A DNA stretch of 64,000 nt from Plasmodiophora brassicae (GCA_039704465.1 JASFAU010000006.1:1178001-1242000); one strand, 5' to 3'. Numbered from the stretch's first letter, positions 22,356-34,181 are shown. The notes: a model not told the origin generated them from the letters alone. A program made the numbers and translations.

Positions 22356-22807
22356 GACGACCTGATCGACGACGTCAGCACGGAGTCCGTCGCACTGCCA
22401 CACGGGCCACACGCCCCAGGGCGGTTTAATTACGGGCAGGACCGACCTCAATTACGTGATGACGGTACTTAACGATGTAACTCGGACCAGGTGCTGGACG
22501 TAATGTTTGATTTGGCGGCTGACGTCAACGTATGGAGGCACCGGCCGCGTCGCTTGCCTCATAGGTACGCAGTCGTTCGGCATCACGTACAGGCGCAACG
22601 TTGACGACAACGGCGGCGCACATTGCCGCTCAACTGGGGCGCACATCAAGCTCCTCCGCATCGTTACCACGTTCCCTGCGTTCCTGACCCTGCACGTGCC
22701 GTATCGTCGCCGTCCCCCGTGCGAAGGCTACAGGTGTCGCTCCTGTCGATAGGATCAATGCAGTGGAACGCGACGTAACTGAGTGCGGGACGTGGGGCGA
22801 CACCGAT
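22356..22807. other. Intergenic region
   Basis: Spacer between SRP54 and the TPR gene, both on the minus strand. No supported gene or RNA; the SRP54 promoter should lie here. Confidence 0.4.
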
Positions 22808-23688
22808 TTATATAGCGGGCGTATTGTCTAGTTCGTGTTGTATGGCGTCGATCTCGTTGAGCATCTCGCGGTCGTCTTGTTTGAGCGCCATGGCGCGTGC
22901 AGCGTGGCAATACTCGACAGCGATTTCAGCGTTGCCTTCCTTCAGGTAGCACAGTGCGGCCATGACCCACAGCTGGCAATCACGGTCGTCTTCGCCGAGC
23001 AAGTCGTCGACCAGGTCGAGGCCATCGGTGAACATGCCCAGCTCGATGCAGCTCTTGGCCAGGTCGAGACGAGTCTCGAATGGTGACGACGCTATTCTTT
23101 CGAGACCGGACCGGACAGCGGCTTCGGCTTCCTCGTACCGGCCCTGAATTATACGCAGACTGGCCATGACCCTGTAAGGATCGGGGCAGTCGCTGCATAC
23201 ATTCACGGCGGCCTCTACTGCGGCCTCACAGTTCGATTCAGCATTGTCCTCATCGCAGAGGTCGGTCATGAACAACTCGGCAATGGCGCTGTACGCGGCC
23301 GCGACACTGGAATCATCGCGATCGATGCCACTTAGCATTAGTTGGATGCCGCGTTCGTACAGGCCGAGTGCCTCCCGGCCAGACAGCAGTTGCGCTAACG
23401 ACATGTACTTGTTCGCGTTGCTGTTCGGATACAGGTCGATGCTGCGACGAAGGGCGCGAACGGCTTCCTCCGTTCGATCCAGTTCTAGCAGTACTTCGGC
23501 GAGCATGTCCAACGCCGCCATGTCATTCGGATCCCGCTCAATGGCGCGCTCAATGAATTTTACAGCTACATCTGGCTGCATGGCCGCTCGTTACACGCGA
23601 TCATGTCACGCGAATCATTGGGGCGTACCTGGCACTGAGACAGCAGGAGGCGGGCCCGGTCGAGCAGGTCCGCCACGTTACACTCCAT
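22808..23688 (-). CDS. TPR protein, probable Rpl4 assembly-chaperone type (2 exons)
   Basis: Exons 23688-23629 and 23575-22808 give 275 residues; the 53-bp intron has a GTACGC donor and the join SQCQ/PDVAVKFIERAIERDP restores the first repeat. Tetratricopeptide repeats follow: AALDMLAEVLLELDRTEEAV, the diagnostic SNANKYMSLAQLLSGREAL with YERGIQLM, and DPYRVMASLRIIQGRYEEAE. This arrangement resembles the fungal Acl4/probable Rpl4 chaperone family, which binds ribosomal protein uL4 in the cytosol and nucleus. Family assignment is by pattern; the TPR fold is certain. Confidence 0.8.
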
Positions 23689-24292
23689 GTTTGCTGCGGA
23701 CTCCGTCACGGACTCCGGTCTGCACCGTACCTTCCGTAAGTTGCTGGGTTCAGCGCGCGTATGTCCGGATCTTGGCACTGGCGCGGCTTGCCGAGGGAGC
23801 CAACGGAATTCAATAGGTTGATTCGAGTCAGCAACCGTATGCTCCTGCGTCAATGGGACTGGCATGTGAACTTCCATCGAACAGTCATCATGTACTGGGC
23901 AAAACCTTTGACCGCCGCTAGATCTCATGCATGGTTTGACGTGACGTCCCAGATGGGACCGAAAGCGACGGTTGGTTTTGACGTAGTCATTTGCTGGAAT
24001 GCCCTTTGCAATTCTCTGGTGTAACTGGCCACCGACGAAGCAGAGGGTGACGTTAGTGGGACACCATAGAGACCCAGACGTGAGCAGTCGACTGCTGACT
24101 GGGGAAAACTGCGTCGTTGTGTCTGTGTCCTGTCAGGGTCAGGGTGCGATGCGTCGGCGTCAGCAGCACATGGCCCGGCGGCGACACATGACGTCTGAGA
24201 CGCTTTGCCGCATCTGAGCTAAGCCAGCCCTGTGGTGAGCGCCCGCTGAACTGCGTCTGTCATCAACAAGCATCGGCCGATTTGGGGGGGGT
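23689..24292. other. Intergenic region
   Basis: No gene supported. It leads into a region of nested inverted repeats. Confidence 0.4.
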
Positions 24293-24445
24293 TGCGACTG
24301 GGCAGAACGGCGGTGTCACAGCCCAGTCAGACACGGACACAACCGCAGACGTCCCCTTCAAGATTGGGGAGCTGATGCTGGAAGTCTTTTGCTCTCGTGT
24401 CGTTATGTCCGTGTCTGACTGCGCGACACCGCCTTTCTGCCCGGC
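24293..24445. repeat. Short inverted repeat (~40-bp arms)
   Basis: Arms at about 24301-24341 and 24404-24442 are reverse complements: GGGCAGAACGGCGGTGTCAC and CAGTCAGACACGGAC on one side appear as the complement on the other. The loop is about 60 bp. No coding content. Confidence 0.75.
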
Positions 24446-24490
24446 GACAACCCCCATACTCCGTCGCAGTGCGTCGCGGCCTGTGCATTG

Positions 24491-25164
24491 ACAGCGTTGA
24501 GCGTTCCCAGCATCGCCGGACATCGCGTCGGCTGCGGGCCAAGCCGCCGGTGTCGGAGCTGCGCCGGTCGCCGTCGGCGCGCCGATGCAGGCGCAAGACA
24601 TCCTGGACGCCGACAACGAGGCGCAGGCGCGCAAGCGCCATCGCCTGGCGCACCCGGCGCAGATAACCGGCGACGAGTGCGCTGCGTCCATGGTCCGTTC
24701 ACACGCGATCATCGCGGAGCACGCCGCCCAAGCGTATGCCGGCGTCGGTGCTGCACCTGCATGGTTTGCGCCAGCGCTGCAGGCGCAGCTTCAGCCGCAG
24801 CTTCAGACGCTGCAGGCGCAGCTTGATCAGGCGCTGCAAGCGCATCTGCAACTGCTGTCCGCGCGTACAGATAATCTCCGCATACGTTCGCGGAACGTTC
24901 ATCGCATCACGATACAACAGCATCTCTCACCTGTCGGCAAAGAAGTCGCCGGCCACCCGGCTGGCGCGATCCCGGCGGTGTTTGCGGTTCGGGCGGCGCC
25001 TTCGCTGTGGGGACCATCCTCCCGGAGCTGCCGTTTTTCCCGGCCGCCGGCGTCACATCGTCCGACATTCATGGCCTGACAGGCGCGAACGTGCACGCCC
25101 TTCAGTGGCTCTACAACGTGGACTTTGCTCGTAAGCCTTGTCGGCAGGATCGATCTTGTCAATA
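24491..25164 (+). pseudogene. Inverted, truncated copy of the Gln-rich repeat gene
   Basis: Encodes the same protein segments as 25452-26570 (DECAASMVRSHAIIAEHAAQ, NLRIRSRNVHRITIQ, HLSPVGKEVA). After AIPAVFA the frame is shifted relative to the other copy, where GGAFAVGTILPELPFF follows. It lacks the N-terminal 150 residues because the duplication ends there. It has only about one and a half of the LQAQLQP units. Confidence 0.75.
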
Positions 25165-26147
25165 GAGCCCGGGGGGCGCCCTGTCGGTGCGTCACGACGG
25201 GTTGCAGGAGTTTCTGCTCATGTAGCTAGTGTTGGAGGCCTCTCATGAGGCTCGCAACACTACATGAGCAGACCCGTGGAAGCGGTTCTTTTGGTACGTT
25301 GCTGTTCAAGTGAAGAGTCGTGCTTTGTTTTACTTTGCTAATTGCGGCATCGTCACAGGATTACGGTCTGCTCCATGTAGTGTTGCCTACAACTACATGA
25401 GCAGAAACTCTTGCAACCCGTCGCGGCGCACCGACAGGGCGGCCCCTGGCGCTATTGACAAACCACAGCGTTAATACTGCGAATTCGGGATCGACCCTGC
25501 CGACAAGGCTTACGAGCAAAGTGCACGTTGTAGAACCACTGAAGGGCGCCCACCTGCGCGCCTGTCAGGCCATGAATGTCGGACGATGTGACGCCGGCGG
25601 CCGGGAAAAACGGCAGCTCCGGGAGGATGGTCCCTACAGCGAAGGCGCCGCCCGACGGGACGAGACCTGCAAACACTGCCGGGATCGCGCCAGCCGGATG
25701 GTCGGCGACTTCCTTGCCGACGGGCGACAGATGTTCTTGTATCGTGATGCGATGAACGTTCCGCGAACGTATGCGAAGGTTATCTGTACGCGCGGACAGC
25801 AGTTGCAGTTGCGCTTGCAGCGGCTGAAGCTGCGCCTGCAGCGCCTGAAGCTGCGGCTGAAGCTGCGCCTGCAGCGCCTGAAGCTGCGGCTGAAGCTGCG
25901 CCTGCAGCGCTGGCGCAAACCATGCAGGTGCAGCACCGACGCCGGCATACGCTTGGGCGGCGTGCTCCGCGATGATCGCGTGTGAACGGACCATGGACGC
26001 AGCGCACTCGTCGCCGGTTATCTGCGCCGGGTGCGCCAGGATGTCTTGCGCCTGCATCGGCGCGCCGACGGCGACCGGCGCAGCTCCGACACCGGCGGCT
26101 TGGTCCGCAGCCGTCGCGATGTTCGGCGATGCCGGGAACGCTGTCGT
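24491..26147. repeat. Large inverted duplication (~780-bp arms)
   Basis: Left arm about 24491-25275, right arm about 25366-26147, reverse complements around a loop of about 90 bp. The arms carry two copies of the same gene, the right one on the minus strand. Differences include a 39-bp insertion in the left copy, a 28-bp deletion near 25153, and a different number of Gln/Leu repeat units. Confidence 0.9.
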
Positions 26148-26570
26148 ATAGTGCGATTTGTCACGTACACGACGGAAGGACGTCTCGCATTCCCGCAAAA
26201 TTGGCAATATCATCACCATGTTGCTTGACGAACATGTCACAGACCGTTCGATAGTATTGCAGAAACGACGATTGTTGATAATATCGCCAATGGTGATGCA
26301 GATGGCACCGGCCGTCGTGGGAGAGAGAATCATCAACGTCTCCTTGAAAGGGCGCACTCTACGGGTACAAAGGAGCAGCGTAGACGTCATTGCGGATGGC
26401 TGTGAAGGGGTACTTCGGGAGCTGCTTCCATACGGTCGCGTCATCCACATTAAGTCCTTGAGCAGGAAGTTCGCGTTGAAGGCTTCGGCAAGCATTGCAG
26501 CAGTAACGCTGTATCGTTCAGAATGAGAGTAGTGATGCAACTGAAACGTATTCGTGAATACCTTGTACAT
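25452..26570 (-). CDS. Coiled-coil protein with Gln/Leu repeats, unknown function
   Basis: An open frame of 372 residues from the ATG at 26570. The C-terminal 230 residues are clearly protein-like: AAGVGAAPVAVGAPMQAQDI, a helical part, three to four tandem ALQAQLQPQL units (24-bp DNA repeat, a coiled-coil heptad-like run), then NLRIRSRNVHRIT and a closing GLTGAQVGALQWFYNV. The arrangement of a coiled coil, an asparagine-arginine strand pair and a terminal short helix resembles uncharacterised lineage-expanded families in fungi and protists. The first 150 residues are less convincing and may be partly intron or non-coding; translation could begin at an internal Met. Confidence 0.5.
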   Translation of the reverse strand: MYKVFTNTFQLHHYSHSERYSVTAAMLAEAFNANFLLKDLMWMTRPYGSSSRSTPSQPSAMTSTLLLCTRRVRPFKETLMILSPTTAGAICITIGDIINNRRFCNTIERSVTCSSSNMVMILPILRECETSFRRVRDKSHYTTAFPASPNIATAADQAAGVGAAPVAVGAPMQAQDILAHPAQITGDECAASMVRSHAIIAEHAAQAYAGVGAAPAWFAPALQAQLQPQLQALQAQLQPQLQALQAQLQPLQAQLQLLSARTDNLRIRSRNVHRITIQEHLSPVGKEVADHPAGAIPAVFAGLVPSGGAFAVGTILPELPFFPAAGVTSSDIHGLTGAQVGALQWFYNVHFARKPCRQGRSRIRSINAVVCQ

Positions 26571-27086
26571 GAGTAGATCCGTCCTGTAATTGGGTTCGAA
26601 TTTCACCCGTTCAGCTTAACGGTCTCGTTCTTATGACAGAACCGGGCACTTGGGGACAAACCCCGGAAGTATCATTTCAAGGAGAAATAGTCCTACTTTC
26701 GCATGAAGTCAGAACACTTGTACGTACGACCGTTTCATCAAACTTACAGAACGGATCTGGCGGGAGAAGGCCGTTCTTACGCAGGGCAGACACGGCAACC
26801 GGGACGGGGTGGAGACCTGATGTGACCATCACGAATGTGCAGGTACTCCGCTCTGCAGCGGCCGACTGTCGATTGCGCAACGCATCGCCTTGCGAATCTT
26901 TTATCTCGGTCTGTCCGCTGCAAGCCCTAGGTAGCGCCGACATTGGTGTCCTCCTTGAGCTGATAAATACGCCGATTGCAAAACCGGCGTTGTCGGTTGT
27001 CCTGGCTAAAAGTTTTCATCGGCTGCGTTCAGGTGTGTCTAGTGTTGTATTTTAAAATATTTTGGGAATTTCGAATATTTTAAATA
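26571..27086. other. Intergenic region, AT-rich at its right end
   Basis: A 140-codon open frame on + (26633-27055) has no recognisable feature. The last 40 bases are an AT-rich tract (TTTTAAAATATT type), the apparent target into which the mariner element jumped; the same kind of tract continues after its right end. Confidence 0.4.
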
Positions 27087-27238
27087 CTTACGGTGGAAAC
27101 AAATATTTGCATCACTCGGAAGAAACACTTGGATCACTCGGAAGAAAGTTTTGCATCAACAGGAAGAAATAAGTGGATCAATCGGAAAAAATGTTTGCAT
27201 CATCCGGAAGAAATCTGTGGATCAACCGTAAAAAATTA

Positions 27239-29116
27239 ATGGATCACCGGGAGCCGACGTTAGCTGGCGACGACGAGGCGGCCACCTCAGCATCGAACGC
27301 TGCAGCGCAGCAAGGTAGCTCGAGAGGTACACCTACTTGTCAGTGCCAACATTTGGAGGATAGCTTACAGGATCCATCGTCTGCAGCTCGGCGCGGCCGT
27401 CCGGCGAAGAACCCAGAAAGCATCCCGCGGCTGGATCCGACCATCGCGTGTGATCCACGAGTCGCAGACATCCGGTTCACCCCAGCGGTTTCCGGTACCC
27501 TGCACGCTGCCAATCAGCGACGACTTGATGAACAACGACGAGTTGCTCTAGAGAAAAGCCGTCAGCGTGCATTGCAACAACTACAGCAGCTCCAGTGTGC
27601 AGTTGATCATGTTCGCGAGGTCGCGAACAGGAAAATCGAACGTTACAGGTCGATATCGGATCGCGAACGAGCGTTCGCTCAAGAGTTGTCCCAGTGGCAA
27701 GTCAAGATGCTAGCGGGTGAAGTCGACATCGACTCTGTTCCGGTTCATTTCCGAAAGGCGCTTGTCCCCAAGAAACCGCACATCTCTTTGGAAAGCGAGG
27801 AGATGATCAACGCTCTTGATGGGTCCAAGTCTCAGCGCGACATTGCTGCTGAAGTTGGGTGTTCGCAATCGACTGTGTCTCGCCATGTCAATGGGGTTTC
27901 GAAGGCTGAATCGGGGAAACGAAGAGGCCGCCCGGACAAACTTTCCGATGAGATGATCAATGGGGCTGCCAGATTCATGTTCCTCTGCATCGGGGCGACA
28001 ATTGCCGTCGCTGCTAAGTTCTTGAAAGTGGCTTTCAACGTCCGCGTCACCTCTCGAACCCTCAGCAAGCATCTTCGTGATCGAGCCGGCTTCCGTCTAG
28101 GGGACTTCAAATCCTTCAACGTCGTCAAACGTAACGCCACTGAGACCATTGAGATGCGCTTCCAGTACGTTTCGCGTTTGGAGTCGGACGAGTACCGTCG
28201 AATATTTGGGCCGAATCCACTCTACGATGCGGTTTACTTCGATGAGATGCCTCTTACACGCGTGTCAAACCGGAAAGTCTGGTCAGTTCGAGGCTGGGTC
28301 CCGTCTCTCTCTGAGGAGCCTGTTATGTCCGGCAAGCACGTATCACTACTGCTAGCGTTGTCGCCGGCCCTTGGTCTCATCTGGTACGAAACAATTGACA
28401 CAACAGTTGACGGCGACGTGTTTCTGGAGTTTTGCAAGAGCATGGTCCAGCACTACGTGCAGACGACGTGTGACAATTCACGCCCGCGCCTCTTCATTCT
28501 CGATAATGCCCGCATTCATCATGTCCAGCGCGTCGAGACGTTTTTCAAGGGGGGCAGTGTCTCGAAGCACTTCAAGATGCAGTTCTTGCCTGAGTATTCG
28601 CCATTCCTGAACCCTTGCGAGGAGATCTTCGGGCTGCTCAAGATACGCATTTGGGTCAGTTCTGCGACAGAGTCCTCGGTTCACATAGGGAAGGCGACTA
28701 TGAAGCGATGCTTACTGGATGAGGTGAATCGTATATCAGTTGACGATATCCGGCGAACGTACGACCATATGAGGGAGTTCCTCGCGTACTGTAAGGATCG
28801 ACGACCCGTCTTCACGCAGAAGCTCTACGAGTCGGCGCATCACGGAGATGAAGCGCGCACGTGCCCAGCCCTCCCCCTCGACGTCGAGGATCTGCTGAAT
28901 AGTTACTTGCCGCAGTTCTATGACGAGTTTACTCCAGATGGCTGTCAGCATTTGCGCGATGTGTTCGGTTGCTCGCGCTTGACGAAGGAATTTATCGAGA
29001 AGTTCTGCGACGGTCACGTTCATGCAACGCAATTAGAAGATTGTGCTAACGCCGCCGCTGCCCACTACGGGGGCGGTCGGTCGCAAGAGTCGGCGCCTGG
29101 TGATATAACGAACTGA
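27239..29116 (+). pseudogene. Mariner/IS630-like transposase, 3' end disrupted by an LTR element
   Basis: The frame opens at 27173, but ATG 27239 lies just past the terminal repeat and is my preferred start. A helix-turn-helix (SQRDIAAEVGCSQSTVSRHV) precedes the DDE catalytic core: first Asp in VYFDEMP, second in FILDNARIHH, Glu in SPFLNPCEEIFG, about 38 residues after the second Asp. The last true codons end at HVHATQLE; from 29042 the frame runs into the retroelement LTR and adds about 20 foreign residues. The second copy shows the intact end PEGVPNDPRITIH. Loss of roughly 16 terminal residues may or may not abolish activity. Confidence 0.9.
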
Positions 29117-29238
29117 TGTATTTGGACAGGATCGTCACAGCAAGGGCCGCTGCGGGGTCGAGTACGGTCATGATCATGTGACCGGGTGGCAGCAGCATCT
29201 GAGCAGCATCATCTGAGTACTGGTACTCTGGATGAACA
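29042..29238 (-). repeat. 3' LTR of the Ty3/gypsy element
   Basis: 197 bp, identical to 34182-34378 by eye. It starts TG and ends CA, the standard LTR termini. It terminates the disrupted transposase frame. Confidence 0.95.
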
Positions 29239-29247
29239 CTCCCCGTG

Positions 29248-32200
29248 TTAGAAATCTGCTAACAGTCGTGAGCAGAGCGAGTCTCCTTCGGCGTGTCGTT
29301 CGAGGAAGGCCCTGACGATATCAGGAACATCGGCCGCCATGACCGAGTAAGGTTCCCATGAATTGTCGGTGGCATCGAATCCGATCCAGTTGATCAGTAG
29401 TTCAGTGTCACCTGACGTAGAATTGACTCGAATGTCCTCGACTGCGTTGACTTGGTAAGCCACGCCGGTGAGCGCGATGTTGTGCTTCAGGGAAGAGGTG
29501 ACATTCAAGTGCGCATCTGCATAGAACATTAAGCGCTGGGCGTGTACATCTGAGATACGATCAGTCAAGAGATCTCGAACTCGATACACCCAGTCGTTGA
29601 TGGTGTCGATAATCTGGGCAGGTCAGTCCAGTTGTACTCGGACTTGGAGTGCTTGCCATGGTTGGCCACGAGAACATAGTCGCCCGTCGTGAAGTTGATC
29701 TCGCGAACATTGCGTCGGCGACGCCGGGCGCGTTGCTTGAGATCACGTAGATGGGTGCGTGTACGTGCCACTGCTTTGTGCATGTCCTCGAGAGAATCGA
29801 TAAGTTCCGTCGTCATTTCCTTGAGACGGTCAGGGGTCAACGGCACGTCGATAACCGCGTCGATGCGTTTGTTGAAGATAATCGAGATAGGTGTCGAGGG
29901 TGGCAAACCCGTAAACATCGTGACAGGCGCGTAGCCCACACTTGATCGAACAGTGTGATTTACCGTCATGTTGATCAGCGGAAGGACATACGGCCAATCC
30001 TGGAATGGAAGATTTAGCTCGGAGAGGAGGGACTTCAGCAGGAAGAGAAGCCGCTTGTTGACAACCTCAACCGTGCCGTTCGCCCAAGGTGTGTAGGCAG
30101 TTGTGAAATGATGGTTGCAGTGTAACCGGCTATTAAGCTCGGCGATAACCGCGTTTTTGAAGTGTGTGCCGCGGTCAGAGACATGTTGGAAAACAATGCC
30201 GAAACGTTTGAACCAATCCAGAAGAGATTCGGCGACAACGCTGTGATCCGCGAATTGACAAGGAATTAACTCGACGAATGCCGTGGCGTCGTCCTTCAGA
30301 ACCAGAACATAACGAAGTTGATGAGAATCGCCTGGACGAGGTTTGGATAAGAACAGAAAGTCATAGTGGATGACCTTATTGGGCTTGTCCGCATGCATAG
30401 CCGTGCCAAAAGGTCGGGGAATCATCGAATCTTTGTTGCGTAGGCAGTGTAAGCATTTGTCCACAAATGCACGAACAAAGGAATCCAGATCAGGCCACCA
30501 GAAGAGTTGTGCGATGCTCGAAATAGTCGATGCAGCAGGTTGATGACCAGACAGTCCCATATGTGAAATCACTGCGATGCGTAGCTGCAGTGCATGTGAT
30601 GGTACCCAGAGTTGATTGTCTGGAGTACGCCAGCCAGATTCCGGGCTAAGGTGGAGAGACATGTCCCCTTCGAGTTGGAGAATATCGGAAACGACAGATA
30701 AGTCGTGTTGGCGAATGTAGTCGGTCTGAGCGTTACTAATCTCGTCGACAGACGGCCAGATAAACTCATCGGTCATCTTGTAATCGTCGAAGTCAAGATT
30801 AATTGCCATATGACGAATAGAACGGAACGATGGAGGGGAAAATGAGGAGAGTGGTTGCAGGGCGACGCCCCACCGCGTGGCGAGGTCGGCCCAAACGTTG
30901 TCCTCCCCAGCAATGTGCTCAATGTGAAAATCTAGGTCGATAATCTGAAGTCGCCAGCGCTCCAAGCGATCGCCGGTCGTCCGACTAATTCGTGCAACCG
31001 AGGCTGGGTTCAGAATGAAAACCAGATTACGGTGGTCCGTGAAGATTCGAAGTGCCAACTTTGACATAGATATGAAGTGTCTGAGGCGATAGCAGCCTTC
31101 GATGATGGCGTAGGCCTCCTTCTCAATGGTCGCCCACTTCAATTGAGAACCACGGAATGTCCCCGAGATGAACGACAAAGGTTCGTGGTGTTGCTCACCG
31201 TACGGAAGATCAATATCTTCCGGAGGGATCTGCGACAGGAAAACAGACCAGAAACGGTCACTCGCATCCGGAAAGAGACACATGATCCATTCGTCCTTGG
31301 GGTGCGCCAGCGTCATGGCCTCCGATAGTCGATGCTTCAGAGAATTGAAACTGGTGAGATGGTCAGTGGTCCAGCCGATGTCGGCTAAACGAACTCGACG
31401 TAGATGTGATTTCTTCAGACTGCTGACAGAACGAGAAGCGGACAGAAGTAGATCCTGCAGCGGATGTACGTGTGCCGCGAATTGAGGAATAACAGAACGG
31501 ACCCAATTGAGGCCCGAGAGGAACTGTTGAAGATCAGCAGCCGTGATAGGAGTTGATAGATCGTGCAAGGCGTTGAGATACGAGCGATCGAACGACACTC
31601 CATCAGCGGATATAACGCGACCGCACCATGTCACTGAAGTGAGATATAACTGGCAGCGATCAGGGTTGAGTTTAACTCCAAACTCGTCGAAAGCGTTGAG
31701 AAGAGATTCGAGTGTGTCCATGTAGGCTCCGAATCCAGATACGTAGCCGAGGATATCGTCGATCCAGAGTAGGGCGCAGATATATAGAAGTTTCCCCAAC
31801 ACCTGTTGCATTCCCGCCTGGAACGCAAACACGCAATCAGCAATTCCCTGGATGATGCGCCTGGGTGTGAACGTGGCGATGTGTGTCATGAACGAGCAGG
31901 CCTCCTGCGAATCAGGGTGCAACGGAAATTGCCAATAGCCTTTAAAGGCATCGAACAGCATGAAGATGGTCGCGGAACGTAGGTAGGTCAGGATGATGTC
32001 GATGTGAGGCATCGGCCATGCAATGCGTTCGGTCTGTTTGTTGACGGCTTCATTGATGTCGACGGTCAGCCGATGGCCGCGAACCTCCGTGTCCTTCTTG
32101 TCGACGACCAGACACGGCGACGCGTACCTGCTGTGCGGATTGCGGTACACAAAATCGTTTTCCGCCAAGGTTCCTACGTGATCATCCATGAATTTTTGAT

Positions 32201-32657
32201 GTTCGAGGGTATACCTTCGTGTTCGGCAACGAACAGGACGAGCATCTGCTTTGAAGTGTAGTTTCAGTGGACTTACTTTCGCAGGTGGATCACGGCCAAG
32301 CTTCGTTCGCCATATGTCTTTGTGTCGATTGACAGTTGTGCGTAGACGCGGGACTTGATCGTTAGGGAAACCGGAGTCAGTTGCACGTTGTATCATCCGG
32401 TCTATTGCCCTGTCCACGTCTGTATCGGAGTGTTCTCCGATTTCGACATCATAGTCGTCACCCGGATCATTGGTGTCCAATTGGGGCTCATGATCGCGAG
32501 TTGTTCCACTTACCTCCGGGTGTCTTACCGCTCTCATCGTGATCCCTTGACCACCTGGGGCGTGACGTTCCGGGGTCGGATCCGCTTCGATGATGATAGG
32601 ACCATTTGCCTCGATTAACATCTCCTTCTTCAGTTGTGTAGCTGGATTGATACCCAA
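29248..32657 (-). pseudogene. Ty3/gypsy pol with one frameshift
   Basis: The main frame (32657-29565) encodes reverse transcriptase (LFDAFKGYWQFPLHP with its Asp, LLWIDDILGY as the YxDD-equivalent), RNase H (CLFPDASDRFWSVF, FTDHRNL), an H2C2 integrase finger (HMGLSGH, CLHCLRNK) and the integrase core (IHYDFLF, VSDRGTHFKN, NGTVEVVNK). A one-base deletion near 29625 moves the reading into the frame 29589-29248, which carries a chromodomain (YQVNAVEDI, LLINWIGFDATDNSWEP). The chromodomain guides insertion in related elements. Relative to gag the pol frame is -1, with CCTTTAGG at the gag stop as a candidate shift site. Confidence 0.9.
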
Positions 32658-32677
32658 CGCGTCCAGTTCCGGGGCTC

Positions 32678-34138
32678 CTAAAGGACAATGTCATCAGATA
32701 GGTCTTCGCGACATACGTTGATTTCCCGCCCGCGTAGATGTGCAGGTTTGCCATGCGAAGGTGGGACAATGGTGATGTCCACGATCGCTGTGGCGACAAT
32801 TGTTGTCGTAGCCCCGATCGTTGCAAGTTTCGCCTCCGTTGGATGGTCGAACACTTTGACTGGGACATGCTGGATGGCTTGAATCCGTAGCAGTTGCGAT
32901 TGCGAAATGACGGTCTTCGTCGCACCACTATCGGCTTCGAATGGAAGGTCGAGCGAGTTCTGGAAGCGAAGTCTCATAGGGGACGGTGTTGACGGCGACG
33001 GCGGGCCCATGCGCTTTGCCGTGTCTGCGTTGCCCTTACTCTCCTCCTTCTCTTTGCGCTCTTTCTGGAACTTTTCAATGGCAGCTTTGCGTTCTCCTTG
33101 AGTTGCCTTCGGGCACACTTGGACCCAGTGCTGCTCCTTGCAGATTAGGCAACCTGCCTTTGGAGGATCCTTACCTTCGAAACGTTTTCGGATGTGCTCG
33201 GGGATGTCCCTCGATTCGTCTTTCGTTTGCGATGTGGACGATTGAGCTGTCTTCAGTCCGATCGGATTTGTCGGATGCTTGCCGCCATTCCTATTCGGAG
33301 CAACAACGTCCTTACCTTTCTTACCTGCAGGTGGGGACATGGTCTGCGCTGGAGACTTCTTCTTCTCAGCTTGCAGCCGGAAGTGTTTGTCCTGCTCTTT
33401 GGCAAGACGGTCGACGAGGTCGAAGAATTTGAGCTCGTCCTTCTCAGCGTCCCTGCACCCTCCGAACTCGATCGCGCGTTCGACTAGAACCGCAAGGTCA
33501 GTGGGACGGATACCTCCGCGTAATACCTTGATCTTGCGCTTGGTTCCTTTCGTTCCTTTGGCGTATGTGTCTTGTAGCCCATAGTCGTCGATTAGCTCAT
33601 CGAACTTGGCGAAGAAAGACGTGACACGTTCCTCAATACTCTTGATTGACAGGTTCATGACCACTGTCTTCGTGAGAAGCGCCTTGATGTCTGTCGAACT
33701 CTCGACATCAGCCTCCCTGCGTTGGACTGACCTCAAGTAGCTCATGATGTCGCCATCCGTGATCGTGCTGGCGGGTTGACGTAGGCGATATTTCGACATC
33801 CCTTTGAGGACGTCCTCGGTAATGCATGACTTCACCGTTGGCGGATGAATATCCTCCTTGTAGATCAGTCGGCGCTCGTTAACGATCTCGACGTGTTTCC
33901 TATATTTCTTGAGGAAATCGTTAATTCCGTCCTTGGCCGTAAGGCTCAGGGTACGTAGGATGGGCGGTTTCAAAGGCATAAAGATCGGGCTCTTACCGTG
34001 CAGGTTTGTTGACTGAAGCCCTCGATCGATTTCGTCATCTGTCGACGATTCATGCTCCTTGGCCTCGGCGTCGGAGTTGGTCCTGGCGTCGTCCTCCATC
34101 TGTAGACGAACGGGCGCTCTGCGGCCACCTCCTGCCAT
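32678..34138 (-). CDS. Ty3/gypsy gag-protease
   Basis: 486 residues, starting MAGGGRRAP at 34138. The capsid-like helical region is followed by a variant zinc knuckle CLICKEQHWVQVC and a Lys/Glu-rich segment. The end carries an aspartic protease start, PFEADSGATKTVIS, with the DSGA active site. The frame ends DLSDDIVL at 32678, 21 bp before pol opens. Intact, as expected for a recent copy. Confidence 0.9.
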   Translation of the reverse strand: MAGGGRRAPVRLQMEDDARTNSDAEAKEHESSTDDEIDRGLQSTNLHGKSPIFMPLKPPILRTLSLTAKDGINDFLKKYRKHVEIVNERRLIYKEDIHPPTVKSCITEDVLKGMSKYRLRQPASTITDGDIMSYLRSVQRREADVESSTDIKALLTKTVVMNLSIKSIEERVTSFFAKFDELIDDYGLQDTYAKGTKGTKRKIKVLRGGIRPTDLAVLVERAIEFGGCRDAEKDELKFFDLVDRLAKEQDKHFRLQAEKKKSPAQTMSPPAGKKGKDVVAPNRNGGKHPTNPIGLKTAQSSTSQTKDESRDIPEHIRKRFEGKDPPKAGCLICKEQHWVQVCPKATQGERKAAIEKFQKERKEKEESKGNADTAKRMGPPSPSTPSPMRLRFQNSLDLPFEADSGATKTVISQSQLLRIQAIQHVPVKVFDHPTEAKLATIGATTTIVATAIVDITIVPPSHGKPAHLRGREINVCREDLSDDIVL

Positions 34139-34181
34139 TAAGTGAGTTCGTTTGCTTGGGGCTCTTTGCGCAAGAAGCTTC

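Noticed and set aside
26580..26606. GGTTCGAATTTCACCC resembling a tRNA T-arm
   Set aside because: No matching acceptor, D or anticodon arms within 80 bp on either strand.
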